This document shows, in pieces, positions 16,645 through 27,188 of a stretch of DNA of 43,367 nucleotides. A program made the translations under genes and the position numbers. The notes beneath the pieces are model-generated. The model was not told where the DNA came from. It saw nothing but the letters and a program-made list of their open reading frames with translations, and made no database searches. The first letter of the stretch is position 1, and each line of letters starts with the position of its first letter. The DNA is from Parcubacteria group bacterium GW2011_GWA2_40_23 (lineage in GTDB: Bacteria > Patescibacteriota > Patescibacteriia > UBA11705 > JABHMO01), in NCBI GenBank assembly GCA_000996245.1, contig LBYP01000009.1, forward strand, positions 1-43,367, given 5' to 3'.

Positions 16645-16757
16645 TAAAATACGAATTACTAATCTATACAAATCTACTAATACAGATACAACAGAGCTCA
16701 TTAGTAGCTTAGTAGCTTATTCGCCTGCCTGCCGGCAGGCAGGTAATTCGTAGTAAT
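16645..16757. repeat. TTACGAATTA repeats flanking a 20-bp perfect palindrome
   Basis: TACGAATTACTAAT near 16648 and its inverted match TAATTCGTAGTAAT near 16744 flank about 90 nt of degenerate ACTAAT/TAGTAG words and the perfect palindrome CCTGCCTGCCGGCAGGCAGG (16724-16743). This looks like a small mobile or REP-like repeat; no gene is seen inside it. Confidence 0.65.
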
Positions 16758-16781
16758 AAAAAAATGACCTTACTCAGGTCA
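16758..16781 (-). terminator. Terminator of the 43-residue membrane peptide gene
   Basis: Minus-strand hairpin TGACCT/AGGTCA with a 5-nt loop followed by seven T residues, about 40 nt after the stop codon. Confidence 0.75.
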
Positions 16782-16822
16782 AAATCATAAAAAGGCTCAG
16801 GGGTTAACTGAACATTCGAGTT

Positions 16823-16954
16823 TTAGTTCGCCAAGCCTGTGTAGAGGCTAAAAGCGAAAAATCCGATAGCGCAAAATGTGATAAGGGCATTTACGACTGG
16901 CTTTTGAAGCCACCAATCTAGCCACCAGTAGAGAACCTCTCTGATTGCTTCCAT
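16823..16954 (-). CDS. 43-residue single-pass membrane peptide
   Basis: Short frame beginning MEAIREVLYWWLDWWLQKP, an amphipathic Trp-rich segment, followed by one hydrophobic helix (VVNALITFCAIGFFAFSLY). The overall pattern resembles small membrane-active or regulatory peptides. A promoter (17038-17065) and terminator bracket it. There is no SD before the ATG, and the ~75-nt leader holds a hairpin (TTTTGC/GCAAAA), so it could be a regulated leader or an RNA instead. No family recognised. Confidence 0.5.
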   Translation of the reverse strand: MEAIREVLYWWLDWWLQKPVVNALITFCAIGFFAFSLYTGLAN

Positions 16955-17037
16955 ATTTTTAGATTGGTTAACTGGGGATGTTTTGCTAAACGCAAAATAA
17001 ACCTAGTTAGTTATTTATTATTTCAAGGGACATCTCT

Positions 17038-17065
17038 ATTATGCCAGTTTGACGTCTTTTGTCAA
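17038..17065 (-). promoter_or_regulatory. Promoter of the 43-residue peptide unit
   Basis: Minus-strand TTGACA (17060-17065), 16-nt spacer ending TGG, CATAAT (17038-17043). The -35 abuts the 35-nt palindromic element at 17066-17100. Confidence 0.65.
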
Positions 17066-17100
17066 CCATGCAGTATAAAGTATTCTCTTTAACTGCATGG
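17066..17100. repeat. 35-nt palindromic element, copy 1 (intergenic)
   Basis: Arms CCATGCAGT and ACTGCATGG (perfect 9-bp stem) around a 17-nt centre that matches, on the opposite strand, the centres of the copies at 25765-25799 and 39168-39202. The centre itself can form a small AAAG/CTTT-type inner stem. Confidence 0.75.
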
Positions 17101-17155
17101 CAAGTCCCGCTAACTGCAGGATAAACAGAAAAAGTTACGCTAATTTTAAACAAAT

Positions 17156-20055
<2,900 letters not shown>

Positions 20056-20056
20056 A

Positions 20057-20839
20057 TTAAGACAATAAACTTAAATACCAACTCAAAATTTTCTGTCCCC
20101 AAAACATAGCAATAAATGTCCCCAGAGTTAGAAAAACTCCAAAAGGAACTTGCGATTTCAATTGTTTTTTCTTCCTTAGTAAAAGAATAATACTAACAAT
20201 AGCACCAAGAATATAAGCAAAAAATAAGGCGACCATTAAATTCTTTGGTCCAAGCAACAAACCCATCAATAATCCTAAATAAATATCTCCCTGCCCGACC
20301 CAAGAGCCGCGAGAAAGCGCATGTTGTAACCAGAAAAACAAAGCTCCGGCGATTCCTGCCAAGCCAAAATCCCATAGACTTGTTTGCCAGCTAACCGACA
20401 TAACCGAAAGGACAAAATTGCTAATAACTGCAACGATGACTAAAAACCAAGTCACTGCATCAAAAAGCAAAAAGTGTTTCAAGTCAGTCATGAAAACAAC
20501 TATCAATCCCGCAACAATAATCAAATTGCGCCAAAACATAATATCACCAAAATCCATGTTTATTTGATGATAATAAGCGACAAACACAAACAAAACTCCG
20601 GTGACAAATTCAATTATCGGATATTGCCACGAAATATTTTTTTGACAATAACGGCATTTCCCTTTCAAGAATAAAAAACTAAGTAAAGGAATCAAATCCT
20701 TAGCTTTGAGAACATGATTACATTTAGGACAAATAGAACCGCCGCGTACAAATTGTTCTTGGCGCGGCAAACGGTAAATTAGGACATTTAAAAAACTACC
20801 AATAACACTGCCCAAAATAAACCAGAGGATATAAAGCAT
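20057..20839 (-). CDS. pilD: Prepilin peptidase / N-methyltransferase PilD
   Basis: 260-residue type IV prepilin leader peptidase (A24A). It has the GSFLNVLIYRLP N-terminus, the cytoplasmic zinc loop with two CxxC pairs (Cys 37/40 and 62/65) associated with the methyltransferase part, and two catalytic Asp sites: MTDLKHFLLFD (about 119) and GQGDIYLG (about 185). About seven further membrane helices. It implies type IV pili or pseudopili encoded elsewhere. Confidence 0.95.
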   Translation of the reverse strand: MLYILWFILGSVIGSFLNVLIYRLPRQEQFVRGGSICPKCNHVLKAKDLIPLLSFLFLKGKCRYCQKNISWQYPIIEFVTGVLFVFVAYYHQINMDFGDIMFWRNLIIVAGLIVVFMTDLKHFLLFDAVTWFLVIVAVISNFVLSVMSVSWQTSLWDFGLAGIAGALFFWLQHALSRGSWVGQGDIYLGLLMGLLLGPKNLMVALFFAYILGAIVSIILLLRKKKQLKSQVPFGVFLTLGTFIAMFWGQKILSWYLSLLS

Positions 20840-20841
20840 AA

Positions 20842-21834
20842 TTAAATTTTGCTTATCATTTCTACTAAACGGTTAGCATAGCCCCATTCATTATCATACC
20901 AAGCGAGAACTTTAACTAAATTACCACCAATAACTCGAGTGAATTGAAGGTCGACAATCGCCGAAGCTGTTGTTCCAAGAATGTCAGAAGAAACAAGTTC
21001 GTCTTCACTGACCTCAATAATTCCTTTGAATCGTGGCGACTTGGCAGCCTTAATAAAAGCCTTATTTACTTCTTCAACCGTTGTCTTTTTCTCGGTGATT
21101 AAGACAATATCTGAAATTGATCCGCAAAGAATTGGTACGCGCAAAGAAATTCCATCGAATTTGTCTTTTAATTGCGGCAATGTTAAAGCAGTGGCAATAG
21201 CAGCTCCCGTTGTTGAGGGAATAATGTTTCCGCTGACAGCACGACCTTCGCGCCAATCCTTAGCACTCGTCAAATCAACTGTACGTTGACTAGCTGTGGT
21301 CGCATGAACTGTAGTTAACAACGATTTTTCTACACCAAAATTTTCATCAAGAACCGCCATAAGTGGCGCCACACAATTAGTGGTGCAGGAAGCATTCGCA
21401 ACAATCTTTTGATTCTTGGCTTTGCTGTCGTTGACGCCACGAACAACCGTCACGACGCCTTCACTCTTACTCATAGCCGAAATAATCACCTTTTTGGCGC
21501 CAGCTTTTAAATGTTTTTCAGCATCTTCTTTTTTGGTAAAAACTCCAGTACATTCTAGAACAACATCAACCTTAATTTTTTTCCAAGGAAGTTTTGCTGG
21601 ATCCATTTCTTTAGAAACGGGGATCTTTGTTATGCCAACGACTAAATTATCACCGACGATTTTAACTTGTTTTTCGTAACGGCCTTGAACTGAGTCAAAC
21701 TTCAATAAATAAGCCAGGTTATTAATATCACCAAGATCGTTTATGGCGACAAGACGTAATTTTTTGTTCTGGAGAATGAGTTTTAAGGCTGAACGGCCAA
21801 TACGGCCAAAGCCATTAATAGCGACATTGAGCAT
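20842..21834 (-). CDS. gap: Glyceraldehyde-3-phosphate dehydrogenase, type I
   Basis: 330 residues. NAD-binding INGFGRIGRSALK at the N-terminus, catalytic Cys150 in NASCTTNCVAPL, and the conserved WYDNEWGYANRLVE near the C-terminus. Glycolytic step from glyceraldehyde-3-phosphate to 1,3-bisphosphoglycerate. It leads the gap-pilD-EamA-ligA run; an extended -10 (TGCTATAAT, 21868-21876) lies about 33 nt upstream, with no SD. Confidence 0.97.
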   Translation of the reverse strand: MLNVAINGFGRIGRSALKLILQNKKLRLVAINDLGDINNLAYLLKFDSVQGRYEKQVKIVGDNLVVGITKIPVSKEMDPAKLPWKKIKVDVVLECTGVFTKKEDAEKHLKAGAKKVIISAMSKSEGVVTVVRGVNDSKAKNQKIVANASCTTNCVAPLMAVLDENFGVEKSLLTTVHATTASQRTVDLTSAKDWREGRAVSGNIIPSTTGAAIATALTLPQLKDKFDGISLRVPILCGSISDIVLITEKKTTVEEVNKAFIKAAKSPRFKGIIEVSEDELVSSDILGTTASAIVDLQFTRVIGGNLVKVLAWYDNEWGYANRLVEMISKI

Positions 21835-21867
21835 AAATTTGTGAAATTAAGATATTTTTATACTTAA

Positions 21868-21876
21868 ATTATAGCA
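21868..21876 (-). promoter_or_regulatory. Extended -10 promoter of gap
   Basis: Minus-strand TGCTATAAT with a poor -35; leader about 27 nt. Confidence 0.6.
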
Positions 21877-21895
21877 AATCTAAAGATTTTTGCCT

Positions 21896-21925
21896 AACAA
21901 AAACCGTCCCGCGGAACGGGACGGT
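21896..21925 (-). terminator. Terminator of the murI-rseP run
   Basis: Perfect 9-bp hairpin (ACCGTCCCG/CGGGACGGT) with the minus strand continuing into TTTTTG, 14 nt after the stop codon of the last gene. Confidence 0.85.
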
Positions 21926-21938
21926 AACGTCTCTTAAT

Positions 21939-22703
21939 CTATTTTGTAAATTCTAAAGTTTCCCAGATTTGATCCATAATCTCTCGACCAGCCTCTGTGG
22001 CTAAATGAATATAATAGTATTTTCCATTAATATTAGCCGCCCAAACAGATTCACTTGTTATTGGCAACTCATATATCGTGGTTCCATCTGAAGACTTGGT
22101 AGAATAGGTGTCCCAATTATCATCTACACTCTTAGACACATATTGATCGTCAAAAACAATTTCTTTGTCAGATACTTCGATATAAATATCACCTTTTTCT
22201 CCTTGATTTATATCGTGGACTTTACCATCTGCAAAGATTCTAATAGCTTTAACTTTTGCAGGTACAGCCATGTTCGTTTGAGCATATGGATCATCAGCAA
22301 AAGTCCATTCTTTGGGGAAGAAAACTTTGACACCATATTTCTCAAAGGATCGCCAATCTGCTGTCGATATTTTTTCAGTTACAACTTGATTTGGACCATA
22401 AGCACTAGATACAACAGGAGTAGCGATCGTTTCAACATTATTTTCAACTTTGCTAGTCAAATACTGATGCGTGTCTACAATATATTGTCGCATAGACTGA
22501 CTCATCAATCTAACCTCCATATAAAGAGCTACGAACAAACAACCAAAGGTAAAAAAAACGACCACAATTAAAACCGTGATCATAATAGAAAGCCCTTTAA
22601 AGTAATGCAATTCCGATTGAATATGTGCATCATCTTTTTTGACAAGAGTTTCTAATTCTTGAATGGGTGTTTCTTTTTTCTTTTTTGTTTTTGCGACTGC
22701 CAT
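21939..22703 (-). CDS. Membrane-anchored protein with FPKEW motif
   Basis: 254 residues: cytoplasmic Lys-rich N-terminus (VAKTKKKKETP), one membrane helix (IMITVLIVVVFFTFGCLFVALY), then an extracytoplasmic domain with KYGVKVFFPKEWTF, the same motif as the lipoprotein at 10473-10982 and, more weakly, the gene at 22784-23533. Probable surface or envelope protein of unknown function. Purine-rich AAGAAAAAG precedes the ATG instead of a true SD. Confidence 0.72.
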   Translation of the reverse strand: MAVAKTKKKKETPIQELETLVKKDDAHIQSELHYFKGLSIMITVLIVVVFFTFGCLFVALYMEVRLMSQSMRQYIVDTHQYLTSKVENNVETIATPVVSSAYGPNQVVTEKISTADWRSFEKYGVKVFFPKEWTFADDPYAQTNMAVPAKVKAIRIFADGKVHDINQGEKGDIYIEVSDKEIVFDDQYVSKSVDDNWDTYSTKSSDGTTIYELPITSESVWAANINGKYYYIHLATEAGREIMDQIWETLEFTK

Positions 22704-22783
22704 ACTTTTTCTTTTTTGTTTTCTTGTTTTCTTGCTTTTTTGATTATAGTTTACTTATTTGTTTTTATTATAACACAAAACTT

Positions 22784-23533
22784 CTATTTCATGAAAATAA
22801 TACTCTGAATAAAGTAATCCACTTCGTCCACAACATCATCAGGTAAATTAACTTTTATAAAAAAATCGTTTTCCGGATAAATCGCCACTAAGCGATTGGT
22901 AATTACTTTATCGACTGTTTTTACGTAACGATAAAGAACAAATCTTTGTTTTAAAATATTTTCGCGTACCTGGCAGCTGCGAATTTCCCCTAAATTATAT
23001 GTTTTTAAGATCTCAAAAAGAGAATTCTGACACTCACCAAGCTTATTTTTGTTTGCTTCAGCGCCAAGATCGCTACTAGCAAACTTAGCATTAACAGCAA
23101 CTTGCTGTAGCGCTTCGTCATAAGGTAACACGACAAAATCAAGATAGTCAGTATTTAATAAATTACTAAACTTACCTTCTAAAATTGTTGCTTTTTTATC
23201 TAATGACTCCACGCTTCTGAAATTTGCAGCTACTGTTCCCCAGCTAACTGGGCTCTTGAGTTGAAAACCAAAATCATTGTCTTGATATGGTTGCCAATTC
23301 TTGGTGGCTTCAGTAAATTTTATTGATTGCTGAACAAGTTTCTCGTCGGAAAGACTAATTTTGTCCATTTTAACATTTTGGGTTTTGACCTGATTGTAAA
23401 GATTGAAAACATTATTCTCAACGTTCTTCAAATCTTGATAAATATAGACAATAACAATAAAAAAAACAATGACGAGAATACTCAAAACCAAGATAAAGGT
23501 TCCTTTCAGAATTGTTTTGGTACTACGACGCAT
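22784..23533 (-). CDS. Membrane-anchored envelope protein, paralogue of the following gene
   Basis: 249 residues: basic N-terminus, one membrane helix (GTFILVLSILVIVFFIVIVYIY), a coiled segment, and an extracytoplasmic domain containing NDFGFQLKSPVSW, aligning with KYGVKVFFPKEW of the next gene and YGFELKFPGEW of the lipoprotein. It has two Cys (CQNSLFE, RSCQV) that may form a disulphide. Overlaps the gene upstream by 11 nt. Function unknown. Confidence 0.7.
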   Translation of the reverse strand: MRRSTKTILKGTFILVLSILVIVFFIVIVYIYQDLKNVENNVFNLYNQVKTQNVKMDKISLSDEKLVQQSIKFTEATKNWQPYQDNDFGFQLKSPVSWGTVAANFRSVESLDKKATILEGKFSNLLNTDYLDFVVLPYDEALQQVAVNAKFASSDLGAEANKNKLGECQNSLFEILKTYNLGEIRSCQVRENILKQRFVLYRYVKTVDKVITNRLVAIYPENDFFIKVNLPDDVVDEVDYFIQSIIFMK

Positions 23534-24062
23534 ATTTTTTTTGTAAATCAGCCAAACTTCTTTTTAGAACAAATTCCACAGCTTGAACCAATTTTGTTTT
23601 TGCTTCAACAAACTGCGGTGCTAAATCGTGCTTAATTTCTTTTAACCTTTGGATCAAAGCAACTGAATCTGAAAAATCTAGCTTTTCCTTAGCTAAAACT
23701 AACTTGGTTTGCTGAGCCTCTGCTAGAAGTAATGCTTGAAAATCTTTCTTAAGATTCGCTAAAACCGCGGGGTCAGTACCCAAAATGTCTTGACTCGTCT
23801 CCAAACGTGCAAAAGAAAGAGAAAACCAGGTTGTACGCAATTTATTTTTCGCTTTTTGTTCTAATTCTGCTGAAGCATAATCTGCTGGCATCAAAAAAGA
23901 ATCTGGCATGATTGAATACTCGTTTAGAAGTTCATTTATTTGATCAGCCAATTGTTCAATTTCTTCGCGACTAACTTCAATAGATGCGCTTCTTTTTTCT
24001 TCTAAAGGAGCCGTATTTGATCCAACTTGAGATTGTTGTTCTATCCGATTATCCTGTCCCAT
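23523..24062 (-). CDS. Hypothetical 179-residue helical protein
   Basis: Soluble, Glu/Lys/Leu/Ala-rich, likely mostly helical and partly coiled-coil (SREEIEQLADQINELLNEY, LLLAEAQQTKLVLAKEKLDF). The ATG is chosen over an in-frame TTG five codons upstream. It overlaps rseP by 22 nt and the next gene by 11 nt, indicating tight coupling. No domain recognised. Confidence 0.65.
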   Translation of the reverse strand: MGQDNRIEQQSQVGSNTAPLEEKRSASIEVSREEIEQLADQINELLNEYSIMPDSFLMPADYASAELEQKAKNKLRTTWFSLSFARLETSQDILGTDPAVLANLKKDFQALLLAEAQQTKLVLAKEKLDFSDSVALIQRLKEIKHDLAPQFVEAKTKLVQAVEFVLKRSLADLQKKYAS

Positions 24063-25360
24063 ATATTTACAAACCAATCTTTATAACCCCAAATGTCACT
24101 CCCAGTAACAACAACCACCAAGAGCATCAAAAGAGAAAAACCAACTGTATGAATAACTTGTTCAACTTTTTGGTTAATGGCACGTCCACGAAGCTTTTCT
24201 ATGATTAGGAAGAGTACTCGACCACCATCTAAAGCAGGTATGGGTAAAAAATTGATAATTGCTAAATTTAATGAAAGCATAGCAGTGAATTGAAGGATGT
24301 ATACAAAACCCATACGAGCAATACGCCCAGTCATAACAGCAATACCAACTGGTCCAGCAACATCCACGCCCAAGGGTTGATGAATGACAGCATTCTTAAT
24401 AACCATAGCCAAGCCAACAATAATTTGGATAAACATCAAATAGGTTCCCTTTAAACCCAACCAAACAGCTTCGTACCAAGGATAGGAAACAATGCCTGTC
24501 TTTGAAAGTGCAACTCCAATACCGGTAAGTCCTGTTTCTTTGAGGATCGTCGGTTTCAACGTGAATTCCTTTTTTACTCCCAATCGTTCATATTGGACTG
24601 TTATATCCTGCCCCGCCTTGCCTGCAATATATGTTTGGACATCTTTGACTTGCATTAATTGCTGATTATCAATTGCAATAAGAACATCACCCATCATAAA
24701 GCCAGCGTCAGCTGCTGGTGTTTTATCTAAAATAGACACAATTTGTATTTTTACATCACGGGCTGCGACGGCTGGACCATTTTCATCAATTGCTTGCGGC
24801 GCACCAAAACCATAGGCAAACATTAATAGAACTGCACATAAAACAACATTCATCGTTACCCCAGCGCTGAGGATAAGCGCACGCTTCCAAATTTTTTGAT
24901 ATGCAAAACTATCGGTTTCTTCTTTGCCTTCTCCATTTTCTCCTTTGATTTGTACAAAACCACCGAGCGGAATCCAATTCAATGAATAAATAGTATCCTG
25001 CTTCATGTCGAGTTCGTCTTCTTTTAGTTCTGGTTCTGTAGATCCCCAAAAAAAGCGCCACTTAGTATATGTTACGTATTCATCAATCTCGATTATTTTT
25101 TCTGTGATGGTTTCTTTGATTATTTCTGTATTGTCGCCAATTTGCAAATCATCTATTTTAACTGTTACTTTGTCTGATTCACCAATTTTTCTAAGTTTCT
25201 TTCCAGTTAACTTTTGAATACCACAAATGCGTGGTGGAAAACCAAAACCAAATTCATTGCATTTGACTCCCAATTTACGAGCAGTAAAAAAATGTCCACA
25301 TTCGTGCACAAAAACCATTAAACCAAGTATGAGAAGAAAGATAACAAGAGTTAATAACAT
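24041..25360 (-). CDS. rseP: RseP-like site-2 protease (M50) with PDZ domain
   Basis: 439-residue intramembrane metalloprotease. The zinc motif HECGH is at 19-23 in the first helix, a PDZ domain follows the second helix (KTPAADAGFMMGDVLIAIDNQQ), and the third zinc ligand lies in LPIPALDGGRVLF. Between zinc helix and PDZ domain is a family-atypical acidic insertion (about 40-130) rich in Glu and Lys. It cleaves membrane-spanning substrates such as anti-sigma factors or signal peptides. Located 5 nt after murI. Confidence 0.92.
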   Translation of the reverse strand: MLLTLVIFLLILGLMVFVHECGHFFTARKLGVKCNEFGFGFPPRICGIQKLTGKKLRKIGESDKVTVKIDDLQIGDNTEIIKETITEKIIEIDEYVTYTKWRFFWGSTEPELKEDELDMKQDTIYSLNWIPLGGFVQIKGENGEGKEETDSFAYQKIWKRALILSAGVTMNVVLCAVLLMFAYGFGAPQAIDENGPAVAARDVKIQIVSILDKTPAADAGFMMGDVLIAIDNQQLMQVKDVQTYIAGKAGQDITVQYERLGVKKEFTLKPTILKETGLTGIGVALSKTGIVSYPWYEAVWLGLKGTYLMFIQIIVGLAMVIKNAVIHQPLGVDVAGPVGIAVMTGRIARMGFVYILQFTAMLSLNLAIINFLPIPALDGGRVLFLIIEKLRGRAINQKVEQVIHTVGFSLLMLLVVVVTGSDIWGYKDWFVNIWDRIIG

Positions 25361-25365
25361 AAAAT

Positions 25366-26217
25366 CTAAATTTCTATTTTGTTAATTTTAATTTTTTCTT
25401 TTAAAAATTGTTCTGCCAGAGTCTGGAAATTTTCTGACAAATCAGTGACAAAATATTCGACTTTCGATTCACTCTCAGAGCTTGAATATTCCGGATGTCG
25501 AACCAGATACGCCTTCAAAGAATCTGCGACAATCTCACCTGGATTCGGCACAAAACATTTAGCCGACATTTTGAGGCGAAACTTATCAATCAGCAGAGGA
25601 TAATGTGTACAACCAAGGATCAAAGTGTCGATTGCCTTTTCTTTGAGTGCTTGCAAATATTTATCTAAAATTGAATCCATTTCGGCTGAATCTGCCCAGC
25701 CCTCCTCAATTAGGGGAACTAATAACGGAGTCTCTTGTTGGAACACTTCAATTTTAAAGGCTTGCCCCGCATTTAAAGGGGACACTTTATAGTGCGGGGA
25801 CTCTTTTTGGTTATTTAATTCTACCACATAAGCACCTGAATTAACAGTACCTCGAGTACCAATAACCCCAATACGACCAGAACTTTTTTGCGCCATAAAT
25901 TCAGCGACTGGACGTATCACACCTAGAATATTCAGATTATTCTCGACTGTGGATATTGTTGGCAAATATTCTTGTTGCAAACGACGTAATGCTTTGGCCG
26001 TGGCAGTATTACAGGCAAGGATAATCAGTCGACAACCTCGCTTGAATAAAAAATCACAAGCTTTCCGCGTCAAATCGTAAACAGCTTCGTCCGAACGATT
26101 GCCATAAGGCACATGCAAAGTGTCGCCCAGATAAATATAACTTTCATCAGGAAGTTGTTTCTTGATTTCTTTTAGGACAGTTAATCCGCCGAGACCTGAA
26201 TCAAAGATGCCGATCAT
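25366..26217 (-). CDS. murI: Glutamate racemase with an in-frame palindromic-element insertion
   Basis: 283-residue enzyme making D-glutamate for peptidoglycan. Both catalytic Cys are present: ACNTATA (Cys69) and GCTHYP (Cys203). Between SGAYVVELNNQ and TPLLVPLIEEGW the protein has about 15 more residues than I remember for usual glutamate racemases. About residues 140-151 of this stretch (SPHYKVSPLNAG) are encoded exactly by the 35-nt palindromic element at 25765-25799. The frame is kept, so the enzyme is probably active with an enlarged surface loop. A 24-nt palindrome (26239-26262) lies in its leader. Confidence 0.93.
   Translation of the reverse strand: MIGIFDSGLGGLTVLKEIKKQLPDESYIYLGDTLHVPYGNRSDEAVYDLTRKACDFLFKRGCRLIILACNTATAKALRRLQQEYLPTISTVENNLNILGVIRPVAEFMAQKSSGRIGVIGTRGTVNSGAYVVELNNQKESPHYKVSPLNAGQAFKIEVFQQETPLLVPLIEEGWADSAEMDSILDKYLQALKEKAIDTLILGCTHYPLLIDKFRLKMSAKCFVPNPGEIVADSLKAYLVRHPEYSSSESESKVEYFVTDLSENFQTLAEQFLKEKIKINKIEI
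25765..25799 (-). repeat. 35-nt palindromic element, copy 2 (inside murI)
   Basis: Plus-strand arms CCCCGCATT and AGTGCGGGG (9 bp with one T-G) around the centre TAAAGGGGACACTTTAT. It differs at only three of 17 centre positions from copy 1 (read on the opposite strand), whereas the arms are different. It is translated as part of murI. Confidence 0.8.
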
Positions 26218-26238
26218 AGTTACTTGATTACATTTTTA

Positions 26239-26262
26239 GCCATTGCCAAAGTTGGCAATGGC
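26239..26262. repeat. Hairpin in the murI leader
   Basis: Near-perfect palindrome GCCATTGCCAA-AG-TTGGCAATGGC, 11-bp arms. It lies between the BRO-N stop codon and the murI ATG and has no T tract on the minus strand, so a regulatory or repeat role is more likely than termination. Confidence 0.6.
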
Positions 26263-26305
26263 GTTACAAAGTTTTCTTTTTTACCATATCATAATTTTCG
26301 CCTTT

Positions 26306-27136
26306 TTATTTTGATGGAAGATATTTACTTTTAGAGATAATTGATCGCTTTAAACGTTTTTCTAATTGTTTTCTGGCCCCTCCGGCAATATCTCCGCCAG
26401 CTTTGGCGTCAGCCTTCAATTTGGGAATTCCTTGCGAATCCTCGGTGCGATGGATCTCGGTGGTGGAACGCTCTCCAAGCATAGTAAAAATTAATTCAAA
26501 ATCATCCATGTGGTCACGTAAATTCTCTCGTTTCAGTCCTTTTAACTTTTTATATTCATTGGGAGTGACGCCAAAAGAAGCCTTAGAAATTTCTGCGGTT
26601 AAAATTTCGTAATCCTTTTTCTCTTGCGCACCTCTTTTATCCCATTCACCCGTTAGTTCTTCGCGAATAGCAATACCACGCATTCGTTTTTCGATCCAAG
26701 ACTCTGGATAACCTTTTAATTTATACAATACTCGTGTTCTTTTTGTTGCTAATTCTGGGTTTTCTATTTCTTGGATGCGTTCATAGCCTGTCTTCGCCAA
26801 CCAACGTTTTAATGGCTCGACATTGGGAGATGGTATTGATTGAATAATTCGAAATAAAGTTTCAGTATCAGCACAGTCAGTCATATAATACTTGCCATCA
26901 ATAGCCATTAATTCCAGTTGTCCGATTTTTTCGGACAACTCAAGATACCCTTCATTCGTCAATTTCTTCTTTAAGTCACTCCAATATTTTCTAGCCCTCT
27001 TGGTCCTAGTCAAAACCTCAATTACATCCACGATAGAAAACCACCATTCATCACGAAAAAAGATTTTTCGTATTTCCTTTCCCTTAAATAAAACGACTTT
27101 GACCATTTCCGTACTACTGTTTTGTTTGTTTTTCAT
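26306..27136 (-). CDS. BRO-N domain protein (phage antirepressor-like)
   Basis: About 276 residues from the chosen ATG. The N-terminus (VVLFKGKEIRKIFFRDEWWFSIVDVIEVLTRTKRARKYWSDLKKKL) is a BRO-N domain, found in phage antirepressors and in stand-alone CPR proteins. The middle has YESWIEKRMRGIAIREELT-like helical sequence seen in DinD/BRO relatives, and the C-terminus is Lys/Arg-rich. It probably binds DNA. The frame is open 17 codons further upstream, but the -10 box TACAAT lies in that stretch and ends 8 nt before this ATG, so the mRNA is probably leaderless. No phage genes surround it. Confidence 0.78.
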   Translation of the reverse strand: MKNKQNSSTEMVKVVLFKGKEIRKIFFRDEWWFSIVDVIEVLTRTKRARKYWSDLKKKLTNEGYLELSEKIGQLELMAIDGKYYMTDCADTETLFRIIQSIPSPNVEPLKRWLAKTGYERIQEIENPELATKRTRVLYKLKGYPESWIEKRMRGIAIREELTGEWDKRGAQEKKDYEILTAEISKASFGVTPNEYKKLKGLKRENLRDHMDDFELIFTMLGERSTTEIHRTEDSQGIPKLKADAKAGGDIAGGARKQLEKRLKRSIISKSKYLPSK

Positions 27137-27144
27137 ATACATCC

Positions 27145-27174
27145 ATTGTACTGAATAAAAAGAAAGACTGTCTA
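27145..27174 (-). promoter_or_regulatory. Promoter of the BRO-N gene
   Basis: Minus-strand TAGACA (27169-27174), 18-nt spacer, TACAAT (27145-27150), 8 nt before the ATG. Confidence 0.55.
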
Positions 27175-27188
27175 ATCTAGGTAACAAC

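Noticed and set aside
26239-26262. Terminator of the BRO-N gene
   Set aside because: The hairpin is strong but is followed by TAAAAATG and not a T tract on the minus strand.
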